Part shown: piece by piece, positions 1 to 7,189 of the stretch
Numbering within the stretch: position 1 is the first letter of the stretch
How the letters are laid out: the number at the start of each line of letters is the position of its first letter
Assembly (NCBI GenBank): GCA_009779515.1
Contig: WREE01000050.1
Location: 1-11,767, forward strand
Length of the DNA stretch: 11,767 bases
From: Symbiobacteriaceae bacterium
Lineage (GTDB): Bacteria; Bacillota; JAAYKD01; WRDA01
Reading direction: 5' to 3'
Notes under the pieces: generated by a model
The model's database searches: none
Seen by the model: only the letters and a program-made list of their open reading frames with translations
Told to the model about the DNA's origin: nothing
Program-made: the position numbers and the translations under genes

Positions 1-194
1 AAGGTAGCTTCTCCATCCCAGGCATGGGTGGGTTACTCATCACGGTCATCCAACGCCAGGACAATACGGTAGTGCAAGCTTTGGTTCTCATCTTTTCCAC
101 CATCGGTATCCTGGGGTTGTTCCTGGGAGATATGCTCATGGGTATTTTAGATCCACGTATTAAGCTCGCCAGAGGTGGGGGAGGGTCGCGCTGA
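1..194 (+). CDS. oppB: Oligopeptide/dipeptide ABC transporter permease, OppB/DppB type, 3' end only
   Basis: Only the last 63 codons are present; the first complete codon is at 3 and the TGA stop is at 192-194. The translation begins GSFSIPGMGGLL and ends in ILDPRIKLARGGGGSR. FSIPGMG-L followed about 40 residues later by LDPRI is the usual C-terminal pattern of the OppB/DppB permeases, which form one half of the membrane channel of peptide importers. The stretch between them (VVQALVLIFSTIGILGLFLGDML) is the last membrane segment. The stop codon overlaps the start of the next permease gene (TGATG), so the two subunits are probably translationally coupled and made in equal amount. The peptide versus other substrate assignment rests on the whole operon. 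The start lies outside the window. Confidence 0.9.
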   Translation, partial: GSFSIPGMGGLLITVIQRQDNTVVQALVLIFSTIGILGLFLGDMLMGILDPRIKLARGGGGSR

Positions 195-1195
195 TGTCGA
201 AGGATTATATAAGCGACAATGTAGGTAGTGATGCCTCCCAGGGAGTTGAGCTTCCTGCCAGGGGAGATATTGCTGAGCTCTTCTCCCTTGCCGAGTTCAG
301 CGAAACCCAAGCTGAAATGACCGGTTACTCCGATTATTCCTATTGGGGTTCTACCATCACCATGTTTTTCCGAAAAAAGCTAGCGGTGGCCATTTTGCTT
401 CTCTTAGTCTCCTTGTTGGCTTTTACCTTTATTCAACCCTACTTGCCTAACCAGTTAGACCCCACCCGTATCTATTTTTCCTCAACGGGAGGTTTTATCC
501 GTAATAACACCCCGAACAGTACCCACTGGTTTGGCACTAATGCCGTAGGACAGGATCTCTGGGCACGTATCTGGAGCGGTACCCGCACCTCCATGATGAT
601 AGCTTTAATTGTCGCCTCCTGGGACCTGATAGTCGGTATCATCTTTGGTGCTTTATGGGGTTATGTGCGTCAAGTGGAAGCGGCTTTTGAAGCCATCTAC
701 AATGTCCTGAATAATGTGCCCAGCACCGTCATTCACATTCTACTCTCCTACATTATGCGCCCCAGTATGTCCACCATGATTTTCGCCTTCTGTATCACCG
801 GTTGGGTGCCTACCGCTCGTTATGTCCGTAACCAAATTATGATTATCCGCGACCGGGAATATAACCTGGCTTCCCGCTGTTTGGGAACTCCTACCTCAAG
901 GCTGATAACCCGCAATATGCTCCCGCACCTGGTTTCTGTTCTGACATTACGCTTTGCCATGTCTATTCCTGCCACCATAACCTCGGAGCTCACCTTAACT
1001 TATGTTGGTTTAGGACTTCCTATCTCTATCCCCTCTCTGGGGAATTTGGTGGGGGAAGGACGAGCTGTGATGATGGACACCCGGCTGAGGTATCAGCTCT
1101 TCTTCCCTTGTGCCGTGGTATGCCTTATCGCCATCTCTTTTTATCTTATCGGCAATGCCTTTTCTGATGCTGCCGACCCTCGCAATCATGTATAG
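194..1195 (+). CDS. oppC: Oligopeptide/dipeptide ABC transporter permease, OppC/DppC type
   Basis: This is the second channel-forming membrane subunit of the peptide importer, 333 aa. A hydrophilic N-terminus of about 60 residues is followed by the first membrane helix (about 62-82). The external segment then carries the OppC/DppC signature HWFGTNAVGQDLWARI (111-126). Further hydrophobic segments lie at about 133-156, 170-188, 192-207, 248-272 and 302-322. The cytoplasmic EAA-type loop that docks on the ATPases is at about 223-246 (LASRCLG...NMLPHL), and the protein ends DAADPRNHV like its family. The ATG overlaps the oppB stop by one base and follows a purine-rich GGGGGAGGG at about 177-185. 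The N-terminal extension is somewhat longer than in E. coli OppC. oppD starts 19 nt after the stop. Confidence 0.93.
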   Translation: MSKDYISDNVGSDASQGVELPARGDIAELFSLAEFSETQAEMTGYSDYSYWGSTITMFFRKKLAVAILLLLVSLLAFTFIQPYLPNQLDPTRIYFSSTGGFIRNNTPNSTHWFGTNAVGQDLWARIWSGTRTSMMIALIVASWDLIVGIIFGALWGYVRQVEAAFEAIYNVLNNVPSTVIHILLSYIMRPSMSTMIFAFCITGWVPTARYVRNQIMIIRDREYNLASRCLGTPTSRLITRNMLPHLVSVLTLRFAMSIPATITSELTLTYVGLGLPISIPSLGNLVGEGRAVMMDTRLRYQLFFPCAVVCLIAISFYLIGNAFSDAADPRNHV

Positions 1196-1214
1196 AGGGG
1201 GTTAGGATTAGAGT

Positions 1215-2249
1215 ATGGAAGAAATTTTAAAAATTGTCGATTTGGTCGTGAAATTTTCCTTACGAGGGCGTGTTTTAACCGCCATTCGAGGCGCTTCTCT
1301 CACCTTAAATCAGGGGGAAACTTTGGCGATAGTAGGGGAGTCCGGTTCCGGTAAGTCGGTTTTTTGCAAAAGCTTTATTGGTATGCTGGATAATAACGGC
1401 TGGGTGGACTCTGGTCATATCTTCTTTGAGGGTAAAGATATGGCCCCTTATACTAAGGAGCGGGATTGGCTGGCTATACGAGGTAAAAAAATAGCCATGG
1501 TCTTCCAAGACCCCATGACGGCTTTAAACCCCTTGCGCACTGTCGGCCTGCAAATCCAGGAAGTTATCGAACTGCATCAGAGGCTACGGGGTGGCGAAGC
1601 TCGGCAGCGCACCTACGAAATCCTCAAGGATGTAGGTATTGACGATGTGGAAATGCGTTACAAGCAGTACCCCCACGAGTTTTCCGGCGGTATGCGACAA
1701 AGAGTGGTTATCGCCATTGCCATGGCCTGCCAGGCACGGATATTAGTTTGCGACGAACCTACTACCGCTCTGGATGTCACGATCCAGGCTCAAATCCTCC
1801 AGCTTATCCGGGATTTGCAACACAAGTACAACCTCACTGTTATTTATATCACCCATGATTTAGGGGTGGTTGCCAATGTAGCCGATCGGGTTGCGGTAAT
1901 GTATGCCGGTGATATTATCGAATGTGGGACCGCCGAGGAAGTGTTCTACAACCCTCAGCACCCTTACACCTGGGCGCTTCTCTCCTCACTACCACAGCTG
2001 GGGATTAAAGGGGAACCCCTCTACTCGATTAAAGGCACTCCGCCGAACCTCTTCCAAGAGATTAAGGGCGATGCTTTTGCACCTCGTAATCCTCAGGCGC
2101 TGAAAATAGACTTTTTGGAACGACCACCTGCTTTTCAGGTTTCGCCCACCCATTTTGCTAAAACTTGGTTGTTAGACCCCCGAGCCCCCAAACTGCAGCC
2201 ACCACCGGCTATCATGGCGTTACGTGCCAAGTTTTCGGAGGTGAGCTAG
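1215..2249 (+). CDS. oppD: Oligopeptide ABC transporter ATP-binding protein OppD
   Basis: This is one of the two cytoplasmic ATPases that power the peptide importer, 344 aa. All nucleotide-binding motifs are intact: Walker A GESGSGKS (41-48), Q-loop Q98, ABC signature FSGGMRQR (156-163), Walker B with E181 in ILVCDEPT, D-loop ALD (185-187) and switch H214. The C-terminal oligopeptide-transporter domain follows (SIKGTPPNLF, 271-280). In E. coli OppD this domain has four cysteines (GC-F-PRC...C...C). Here the matching positions are D286, N292, D299 and T317, so no metal or Fe-S site can form. From memory this resembles the cysteine-free OppD form of Firmicutes. The start ATG is 19 nt after oppC, behind a weak AGGA. 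The stop TAG overlaps the GTG start of oppF. Confidence 0.94.
   Translation: MEEILKIVDLVVKFSLRGRVLTAIRGASLTLNQGETLAIVGESGSGKSVFCKSFIGMLDNNGWVDSGHIFFEGKDMAPYTKERDWLAIRGKKIAMVFQDPMTALNPLRTVGLQIQEVIELHQRLRGGEARQRTYEILKDVGIDDVEMRYKQYPHEFSGGMRQRVVIAIAMACQARILVCDEPTTALDVTIQAQILQLIRDLQHKYNLTVIYITHDLGVVANVADRVAVMYAGDIIECGTAEEVFYNPQHPYTWALLSSLPQLGIKGEPLYSIKGTPPNLFQEIKGDAFAPRNPQALKIDFLERPPAFQVSPTHFAKTWLLDPRAPKLQPPPAIMALRAKFSEVS
2237..2244 (+). promoter_or_regulatory. Strong ribosome binding site deciding the oppF start
   Basis: GGAGGTGA lies inside the last codons of oppD, 4 nt before the GTG at 2249. It is a near-perfect anti-16S match and supports GTG 2249 over the upstream TTG at 2165, which has no such site. 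Because the site is inside oppD, ribosomes finishing oppD are well placed to restart on oppF. Confidence 0.8.
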
Positions 2250-3208
2250 TGGCTTACGACTATAACTCTTCGAAGCCACCCCTTCTAGAAGTTCGCAACA
2301 TGCGGGTGGAGTTTCGGGTGGCAGGTAGGCGCACTCCCTTTGTGGCAGTTAGAGATATTAACTTTGCCATCCACGAAGGGGAGACCTTTGGCTTAGTAGG
2401 GGAGTCTGGCTCAGGTAAGACCACTATTGGGCGTGCCATCATTCGGATAAACCCTTTAGCCGAAGGAGAAGTCATTTTCCAGGGAGAGCGCATTAGCGGT
2501 AAAATCCCCGCCGAGCTGGATAGGTCTGTTATCCAAAATATTCAAATGATTTTTCAAGATCCTATGGCTTCACTCAACGAACGCGCCAAAGTGGATTATA
2601 TTATCTCCGAAGGGCTAATTAACCTCAAACTCTTTAAAAGCGAAGAGGAAAGGCGGGCGAAAGTCCGCCAGGCTCTCTTGGATGTGGGGCTCTTGCCAGA
2701 GTTTTCCAGCCGCTTTCCCCACGAGTTTTCCGGTGGGCAGAGGCAGCGGATTGGCGTAGCTCGTGCTTTAATTATGAACCCCAGGTTTATTATTGCCGAT
2801 GAACCCATTTCCGCTCTCGATGTCTCCATTCGGGCTCAAGTATTAAACCTGCTTTCTCAGCTGCAAAAGGAGCGCGGTCTTACTTATCTTATTATCGCTC
2901 ACGATTTATCGGTTATGCGTTTTATCACCGATCGCATTGCTGTTATCAGTAAAGGGGTTATCGTCGAACTGGCAGATACCGAGGAGCTGTTTGCTCACCC
3001 GTTACACCCTTATACCCAAGCTCTTCTCTCCGCCGTACCGTCCCCCGACCCCATTGTTGAGCGACAAAAGAAGCTCTTAGTTTACGACCCTTCCCAGCAC
3101 CGCTACAGCGAAAGCCCTCCCAGTTGGCGGGAGGTAACCCCTCGCCACTATGTCTTAGCTAACGACGAAGAAGCAGATAGTTATCGGACTCGCCTATCCC
3201 CTAAATAG
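2249..3208 (+). CDS. oppF: Oligopeptide ABC transporter ATP-binding protein OppF
   Basis: This is the partner ATPase of OppD, 319 aa from the chosen GTG start. The longest open frame reaches back to a TTG at 2165. GTG at 2249 is preferred because it sits 4 nt after a strong GGAGGTGA (2237-2244), overlaps the oppD stop (TAGTG), and puts the first conserved ABC strand (LLEVRNMRVEF) at residue 12. Motifs: Walker A GESGSGKT (51-58), Q103, signature FSGGQRQR (160-167), Walker B with E185, ALD (189-191) and H218. The C-terminus (LVYDPSQHRYSESPP...TPRHYVLANDEEAD) lacks the cysteines of enterobacterial OppF and looks like the OppF tail seen in Gram-positive oligopeptide systems. One OppD and one OppF are expected per transporter. 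Confidence 0.94.
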   Translation: MAYDYNSSKPPLLEVRNMRVEFRVAGRRTPFVAVRDINFAIHEGETFGLVGESGSGKTTIGRAIIRINPLAEGEVIFQGERISGKIPAELDRSVIQNIQMIFQDPMASLNERAKVDYIISEGLINLKLFKSEEERRAKVRQALLDVGLLPEFSSRFPHEFSGGQRQRIGVARALIMNPRFIIADEPISALDVSIRAQVLNLLSQLQKERGLTYLIIAHDLSVMRFITDRIAVISKGVIVELADTEELFAHPLHPYTQALLSAVPSPDPIVERQKKLLVYDPSQHRYSESPPSWREVTPRHYVLANDEEADSYRTRLSPK

Positions 3209-3383
3209 TTTTCCAAGGAAGGAATAATGGGCTGCTGTCCAGAACAAGGGAATGAACGGGTTTGTTAAAAAAACGGTAACATTTCCCCAGTGATAAAGCA
3301 GGGGGTGAAGTCCTAGGCAAGAGTATCTTAAGCACAGACCGGTATTCCCCTTTTCGATTCCGAAATTAAAGGAGGACTTCGTC
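3209..3383 (+). other. Intergenic region between oppF and oppA
   Basis: This 175 nt gap separates the membrane/ATPase genes from the binding-protein gene. No promoter with both good boxes was found. An imperfect stem may form between TTCCCC (3283-3288) and GGGGTGAA (3302-3309). Just before oppA, TTTCG (3352-3356) can pair with CGAAA (3361-3365), and CCTTT (3349-3353) is complementary to AAAGG (3368-3372) in the ribosome binding site, so weak masking of that site is possible. The ribosome binding site AAAGGAGG (3368-3375) is 8 nt before the ATG at 3384. An internal promoter or RNA-processing site that raises oppA output would fit the biology but is not visible. Confidence 0.4.
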
Positions 3384-5402
3384 ATGAACAAGCGTATCTT
3401 AGCGCTGTTGATGGTCGCTACTCTGTTCCTAACTGCCTGTGGAGGAACAACCCCTACTACGGCACCTACCCAAGCTCCCACCGCGGCGCCCACGCAACCC
3501 CCTACCGAGGCGCCTACCGTTGGTGCAGCACAAATCGTCTCCGGGCATGTAGGTGGTCAATCTACCCTCACCGAACTGGTTAAACGGGATTTACCTACCA
3601 CCTCATCCGATGTTATCACCCTATATTCTACCGAAGTGGAAACCATTAACTACCTGTGGTCCCAGACCACCAATATCCAGGCCTTTGGTGCCAACTGTGT
3701 TTCCGGCTTACTACAAAACGATGAGTACGGCAACATTATGAAGGATCTTGCCACCGATATTACCCGTACCGAAGATGGTTTAGTCTGGACCTTCACCATT
3801 CGGGAAGGGGTCATGTGGCTGGATAAAGACGGTAACGAAATTTGCGAAACCACAGCCGAAGACTTTGTGGCTGCTGTCACCTGGTATATGAAAAAAGCTA
3901 ACGCCTCGCAAACGGCGAACCTGGTGCGTGATGTTATCTTAAACGGTACCGAAGTCTGGGAAGGTACCCTGCCTTTTTCGGAGTTTGGCATTAAAGCTAT
4001 CGACAAGTATGTGGTGGAATACACCCTACAACGTCCAGTCCCTTACTTCCTCTCCATGGTTACCTACACCATCTTCTATCCCGCTTGCCGGGAGTATATG
4101 GAGCAGTTCCATGTGGAAGGGGACGACCGTTTCGCTACCTCTGCCGAAACCTTTGCGAATAACGGCGCTTATATTCTTCAATCTTTCGTTCCCAACACCG
4201 AGCATATTTATGTAGCCAACCCCCATTACTACGATGCCGAGAATGTGTTAGTTAAAAAAATTCAAGAAATTTACAACTCCAACTCCACCACTTTAGGTCC
4301 GGAAATGTTTCTCACCGGGGAAGTTACCGCCGCCTCTATCCCGGTAACTATTTTAGATGAGTGGATGCGAGATCCGGAAAAATCCACCAAAGTGCGCCCT
4401 TCCTGGGGTATGCTTTACAACTACTTCTTTATTTTAAACTTCTGGCCTAACGCCGAAGTTATGGACGCCAAATATGAACCGGAGAACTGGGGTATTGCCG
4501 TTAATAATTTGGCTTTCCGCAAGTCTCTCTTCCACGCCATCAACCGTTTGCTGTTAGCCGAAATCTATGAACCCTACGACCCAGCTGCCATTCTTACCAC
4601 TACGGTTACCCCTCCTCTCTTTGCTGCCATAGATGGTAAAGACTACACCCAATTAGAGCCTCTTAACGCAATTCGTAACGGTCAGCCCTATAATATGGAG
4701 GAAGCTCTTAAATACAAAGAGCAGGCTATTGAGGAGCTAACCGCCGCAGGAGCTCATTTCCCCATCATTATTTTCCATCCTTACCAAACCACCTCCACGG
4801 AAGATACCCAAAAAGCCGAAGTTCTTAAGCAGACTTTAGAGGAGTCTTTGGGTACCGATTATATCAAAGTAGAGCTGGAAGGAGCTCCCGGAACCGGTTT
4901 CTCCACCCGCTTCCGTATTCCCGGTAACTATGGTATTCTTATCTCCAACTGGGGCGCAGACTACATCGACCCCGAGACTTTCACCGATATGCTCCGTCCC
5001 GAGCCGGGTGTCTCTTTTAACCATATGCATGCCATGACCGACTGCCGGGATGAAAATGGCGACCATATCTACCTGAATAAAATTATTGCTGCTCAGGCAG
5101 AGCTGTTTGATATCTCCAAACGGTATCATCTCTTTGCCGAAGCCGAAACCTATCTTATCGACCAATGCTTAGCTATTCCCTTCCGCTATGCCCGTAGCTA
5201 CACTGCTTCCAACCTTATCCCCTTCACCGGCTCCTGGGCTAATGCCGGTTCGGCTACCTTAAAGTATAAAGGTCGCATTTACGCCGAAGGGCAATTTTTC
5301 AATACGGAAGCCTTCAACGAAGCCTACAGTATCTGGTCAGATGAGCGCAACTTCACCATCGCTAACTACGAAGAACCATTCACCGTAGTAGCCAATAAGT
5401 AA
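3384..5402 (+). CDS. oppA: Peptide-binding lipoprotein, OppA-like (SBP_bac_5 family)
   Basis: This is the extracytoplasmic substrate-binding protein of the importer, 672 aa. It captures peptides outside the membrane and delivers them to OppBC. The N-terminus is a lipoprotein signal (MNKRILALLMVATLF) with lipobox LTAC, so C19 should be the lipidated residue. A Thr/Pro/Ala-rich tether follows (about 20-47, repeats of APTQ/PPTE type). The family-5 solute-binding fold comes next: TSSDVITLYSTEVETINYLW (about 72-91) is the usual entry strand, and WTFTIREGVMWLDKDG (about 135-150) matches the conserved W-F-LR-G-W-DG segment. The 672 aa length suits oligopeptide rather than nickel binding proteins. 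The ATG has a strong site AAAGGAGG (3368-3375). Being last in the operon behind a 175 nt gap, it may be expressed at a different level from oppBCDF. Substrate range cannot be read from sequence. Confidence 0.92.
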   Translation: MNKRILALLMVATLFLTACGGTTPTTAPTQAPTAAPTQPPTEAPTVGAAQIVSGHVGGQSTLTELVKRDLPTTSSDVITLYSTEVETINYLWSQTTNIQAFGANCVSGLLQNDEYGNIMKDLATDITRTEDGLVWTFTIREGVMWLDKDGNEICETTAEDFVAAVTWYMKKANASQTANLVRDVILNGTEVWEGTLPFSEFGIKAIDKYVVEYTLQRPVPYFLSMVTYTIFYPACREYMEQFHVEGDDRFATSAETFANNGAYILQSFVPNTEHIYVANPHYYDAENVLVKKIQEIYNSNSTTLGPEMFLTGEVTAASIPVTILDEWMRDPEKSTKVRPSWGMLYNYFFILNFWPNAEVMDAKYEPENWGIAVNNLAFRKSLFHAINRLLLAEIYEPYDPAAILTTTVTPPLFAAIDGKDYTQLEPLNAIRNGQPYNMEEALKYKEQAIEELTAAGAHFPIIIFHPYQTTSTEDTQKAEVLKQTLEESLGTDYIKVELEGAPGTGFSTRFRIPGNYGILISNWGADYIDPETFTDMLRPEPGVSFNHMHAMTDCRDENGDHIYLNKIIAAQAELFDISKRYHLFAEAETYLIDQCLAIPFRYARSYTASNLIPFTGSWANAGSATLKYKGRIYAEGQFFNTEAFNEAYSIWSDERNFTIANYEEPFTVVANK

Positions 5403-5417
5403 AAACTGACCATAAAG

Positions 5418-5454
5418 CCACCCTACCCCCGGCTCTAAGTCGGGGGTAGGGTGG
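5418..5454 (+). terminator. GC-rich hairpin after oppA, terminator-like but without T-run
   Basis: A perfect 14 bp inverted repeat, CCACCCTACCCCCG (5418-5431) with CGGGGGTAGGGTGG (5441-5454), lies 15 nt after the oppA stop. The loop can close further through C5433-G5439 and T5434-A5438. Downstream bases are AGGAAGAACC, not a T-run, so it is not a classical rho-independent terminator. It could end or stall opp transcription, or protect the 3' end of the opp mRNA. Confidence 0.55.
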
Positions 5455-5554
5455 AGGAAGAACCGGTTTCATGTTCTTTGTTTCCAACCTAGATTATCTT
5501 AAAGGGATAAAATATCCGCTTTTTGGCGACAACACTATTAGGAGGCTACCGGTA

Positions 5555-6979
5555 ATGGAGAACCAGGAAACGTTAGTACCCCCTCGCAAAATTCTTGTCT
5601 GCGATACCACCTTACGAGACGGTCACCAATCGTTAATGGCTACCAGACTTACCATGAAAGATATGATCCCCATGCTCGAACAAATGGAAGAAGCTGGCTT
5701 TTACTCCGTGGAGTGTTGGGGTGGAGCTACTTTCGATTCCTGCCTGCGCTTTTTAAACGAAGACCCTTGGGAGCGGCTGCGCACCTTTAAGCGCTACTTC
5801 AAAAAGACTAAATTGCAGGCACTTCTCCGAGGCCAGAACCTACTGGGCTACCGCCCCTACCCCGATGATGTCATTACCTATTTTATCGAAAAGGCAGTAG
5901 ATAACGGTTTAGATATCATTCGGGTCTTTGACGCTTTAAACGATATGCGTAACCTTGAAACCACGGTTAAAGCCGCGAAAAAGGCTGGAGCTCATGTGCA
6001 AGGTGCGGTGGTATATACCATATCTCCCGTCCACGATATACCTGCCTTTGTCGCCATTGCCCAACAAATGTATGATATGGGAGTAGATTCCATCTGTCTC
6101 AAAGATATGGCTGGTATCATCTCCCCTTATATAGCCAGGGATCTCACCCGTGCCATTCGTGCTGCCGTTCCTCTCCCGCTGCAAATTCACAGCCACTACA
6201 CTTCGGGTATGGCGGGAGCGGCATACTTAATGGCTATTCCCGAGGGGATCGACATCATCGACACCGCTCTTTCCCCTTTGGCTATGGGGACTTCCCAGCC
6301 TGCTACCGAAACCATGATCGCCAGCCTCCGTGGCACTCCCTACGATACCGGTATCGATCTTTCCAAACTCTTCCCCATCAGTGCCTACCTGCGGGAAGCA
6401 GTTAAAAAGTATAACATTAAGTACGATGTGGTAGGTGGCGTTGATGCCAACGTCTTGTCTTACCAAGTTCCTGGCGGTATGCTCTCCAACTTTGCTGATC
6501 AATTGGGAGAAAACCTGCACCGCTTGCCGGAAGTCCTGGACGAAGTGCCTAAGGTTCGAGCTGAGCTGGGCTATCCCCCTTTAGTAACTCCTTCCAGTCA
6601 GATGGTGGGGACTCAGGCTGTCGCCAATGTTTTAGCCGGTCGTTATACCATGGTAACTAACGAAGTGCGCTCTTACCTGGCGGGACATTACGGTCGCACC
6701 CCAGTACCTATCGACCCCGATTTTCGCACCAGCATTATCAAAGATACCCCGGTCGTGGAAGAACGTTATGCCAATTTATTACCTCCCGGTTTAGCCGATG
6801 GCAGGAAAGCCATTGGTCATCTGATGGAAACTGACGAAGACCTCCTCTCCTATCTAGCCTTCCCCGAGGTAGCCGAAAAGTTTTTGCAACAACGAATGGC
6901 TGGGAAGATTAAGGTCGATCTCAGTATTGCCGAAGAAAATGCCAAAGAAGGTAAATCTGGTGTCTATCCGCTACCATAA
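5555..6979 (+). CDS. Biotin-dependent carboxyltransferase subunit (pyruvate carboxylase B / oxaloacetate decarboxylase alpha / transcarboxylase 5S family), no biotin domain
   Basis: 474 aa from the chosen start. Family members move CO2 between carboxybiotin and pyruvate/oxaloacetate in a metal-dependent TIM barrel. Visible marks: CDTTLRDGHQSL (16-27, metal-binding D17), LRGQN (91-95), CLKDMAG (181-187) with K183 as the lysine carboxylated in this family, and IHSHYTSGMAG (211-221) with metal ligands H212 and H214. The C-terminal conserved region has YQVPGGMLSNF (303-313), PPLVTPSSQMVGTQAV (341-356) and TDEDLLSYLAFPEVAEKF (426-443). The protein stops at YPLP with no AMKM-type biotinyl domain, so a separate biotin carrier is needed and is not in the window. 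ATG 5555 is chosen because AGGAGG (5540-5545) is 9 nt upstream and only a short lead precedes the DTTLRD strand. The frame is open back to ATG 5471 (28 extra residues), which also has a GGAGG upstream. Pyruvate carboxylase, oxaloacetate decarboxylase and transcarboxylase roles cannot be told apart here. Confidence 0.9.
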   Translation: MENQETLVPPRKILVCDTTLRDGHQSLMATRLTMKDMIPMLEQMEEAGFYSVECWGGATFDSCLRFLNEDPWERLRTFKRYFKKTKLQALLRGQNLLGYRPYPDDVITYFIEKAVDNGLDIIRVFDALNDMRNLETTVKAAKKAGAHVQGAVVYTISPVHDIPAFVAIAQQMYDMGVDSICLKDMAGIISPYIARDLTRAIRAAVPLPLQIHSHYTSGMAGAAYLMAIPEGIDIIDTALSPLAMGTSQPATETMIASLRGTPYDTGIDLSKLFPISAYLREAVKKYNIKYDVVGGVDANVLSYQVPGGMLSNFADQLGENLHRLPEVLDEVPKVRAELGYPPLVTPSSQMVGTQAVANVLAGRYTMVTNEVRSYLAGHYGRTPVPIDPDFRTSIIKDTPVVEERYANLLPPGLADGRKAIGHLMETDEDLLSYLAFPEVAEKFLQQRMAGKIKVDLSIAEENAKEGKSGVYPLP

Positions 6980-6984
6980 AACCC

Positions 6985-7013
6985 TTGACTTTAGCTCCGA
7001 CTGCTGGTAAGAT
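6985..7013 (+). promoter_or_regulatory. Predicted sigma70-type promoter for hppA
   Basis: The -35 box TTGACT (6985-6990, 5 of 6) is followed by a 17 nt spacer and -10 TAAGAT (7008-7013, 4 of 6). A TG one base upstream of the -10 (TGG-TAAGAT) gives an extended -10 element. It starts 6 nt after the carboxyltransferase stop. Transcription would begin near 7020, leaving a leader of about 170 nt before hppA. Confidence 0.6.
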
Positions 7014-7019
7014 AACCGG

Positions 7020-7189
7020 GAAAGGGAGTAGCAGTATAGCTATATGTTTAGCCGTCAACACGTCGGAGTTCTTCCGATCGGTTAAACAACCGTTTTAAGC
7101 GGTTTGCAAGACTTTTGTTTGCTTTACTATAAGCAAACAAAAGTCTTTTGCTATGTCACCACCACAAACAGTTGAGAGGGATGAATGCG
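7020..7189 (+). promoter_or_regulatory. Structured hppA leader with alternative hairpins
   Basis: The region has no gene. CGGTT (7079-7083) can pair with AACCG (7088-7092), and that same AACCG can instead pair with a second CGGTT (7100-7104), so the two small hairpins exclude each other. They are followed at once by the 17 bp hairpin 7108-7147. TATAGCTATA (7035-7044) is a perfect 10 bp palindrome. The pattern suits attenuation or a protein-binding leader, but I match it to no known riboswitch class, fluoride and c-di-AMP classes included. Confidence 0.35.
7108..7147 (+). terminator. 17 bp AT-rich hairpin with short T-run before hppA
   Basis: AAGACTTTTGTTTGCTT (7108-7124) and its exact reverse complement (7131-7147) enclose a 6 nt loop TACTAT. 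TT and a G follow, so the 3' side reads TCTTTTG, a short T-run. It may terminate transcripts from the carboxyltransferase gene or act as an attenuator in the hppA leader. The stem is AT-rich, unlike a typical strong terminator. It ends 42 nt before the hppA start chosen here. Confidence 0.5.

Noticed and set aside
2165..2248. N-terminal extension of oppF from TTG 2165
   Set aside because: It overlaps 84 nt of oppD and lacks a ribosome binding site, while GTG 2249 has GGAGGTGA and a one-base stop/start overlap.
3441..3525. Short repeats of APTQ/PPTE type at the start of oppA
   Set aside because: They code for the ordinary Thr/Pro tether of a lipoprotein and are not a separate repeat element.
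3650..4024. 124 aa minus-strand open frame within oppA
   Set aside because: It is antisense to a clearly conserved binding-protein gene and has no recognisable motif or ribosome binding site.
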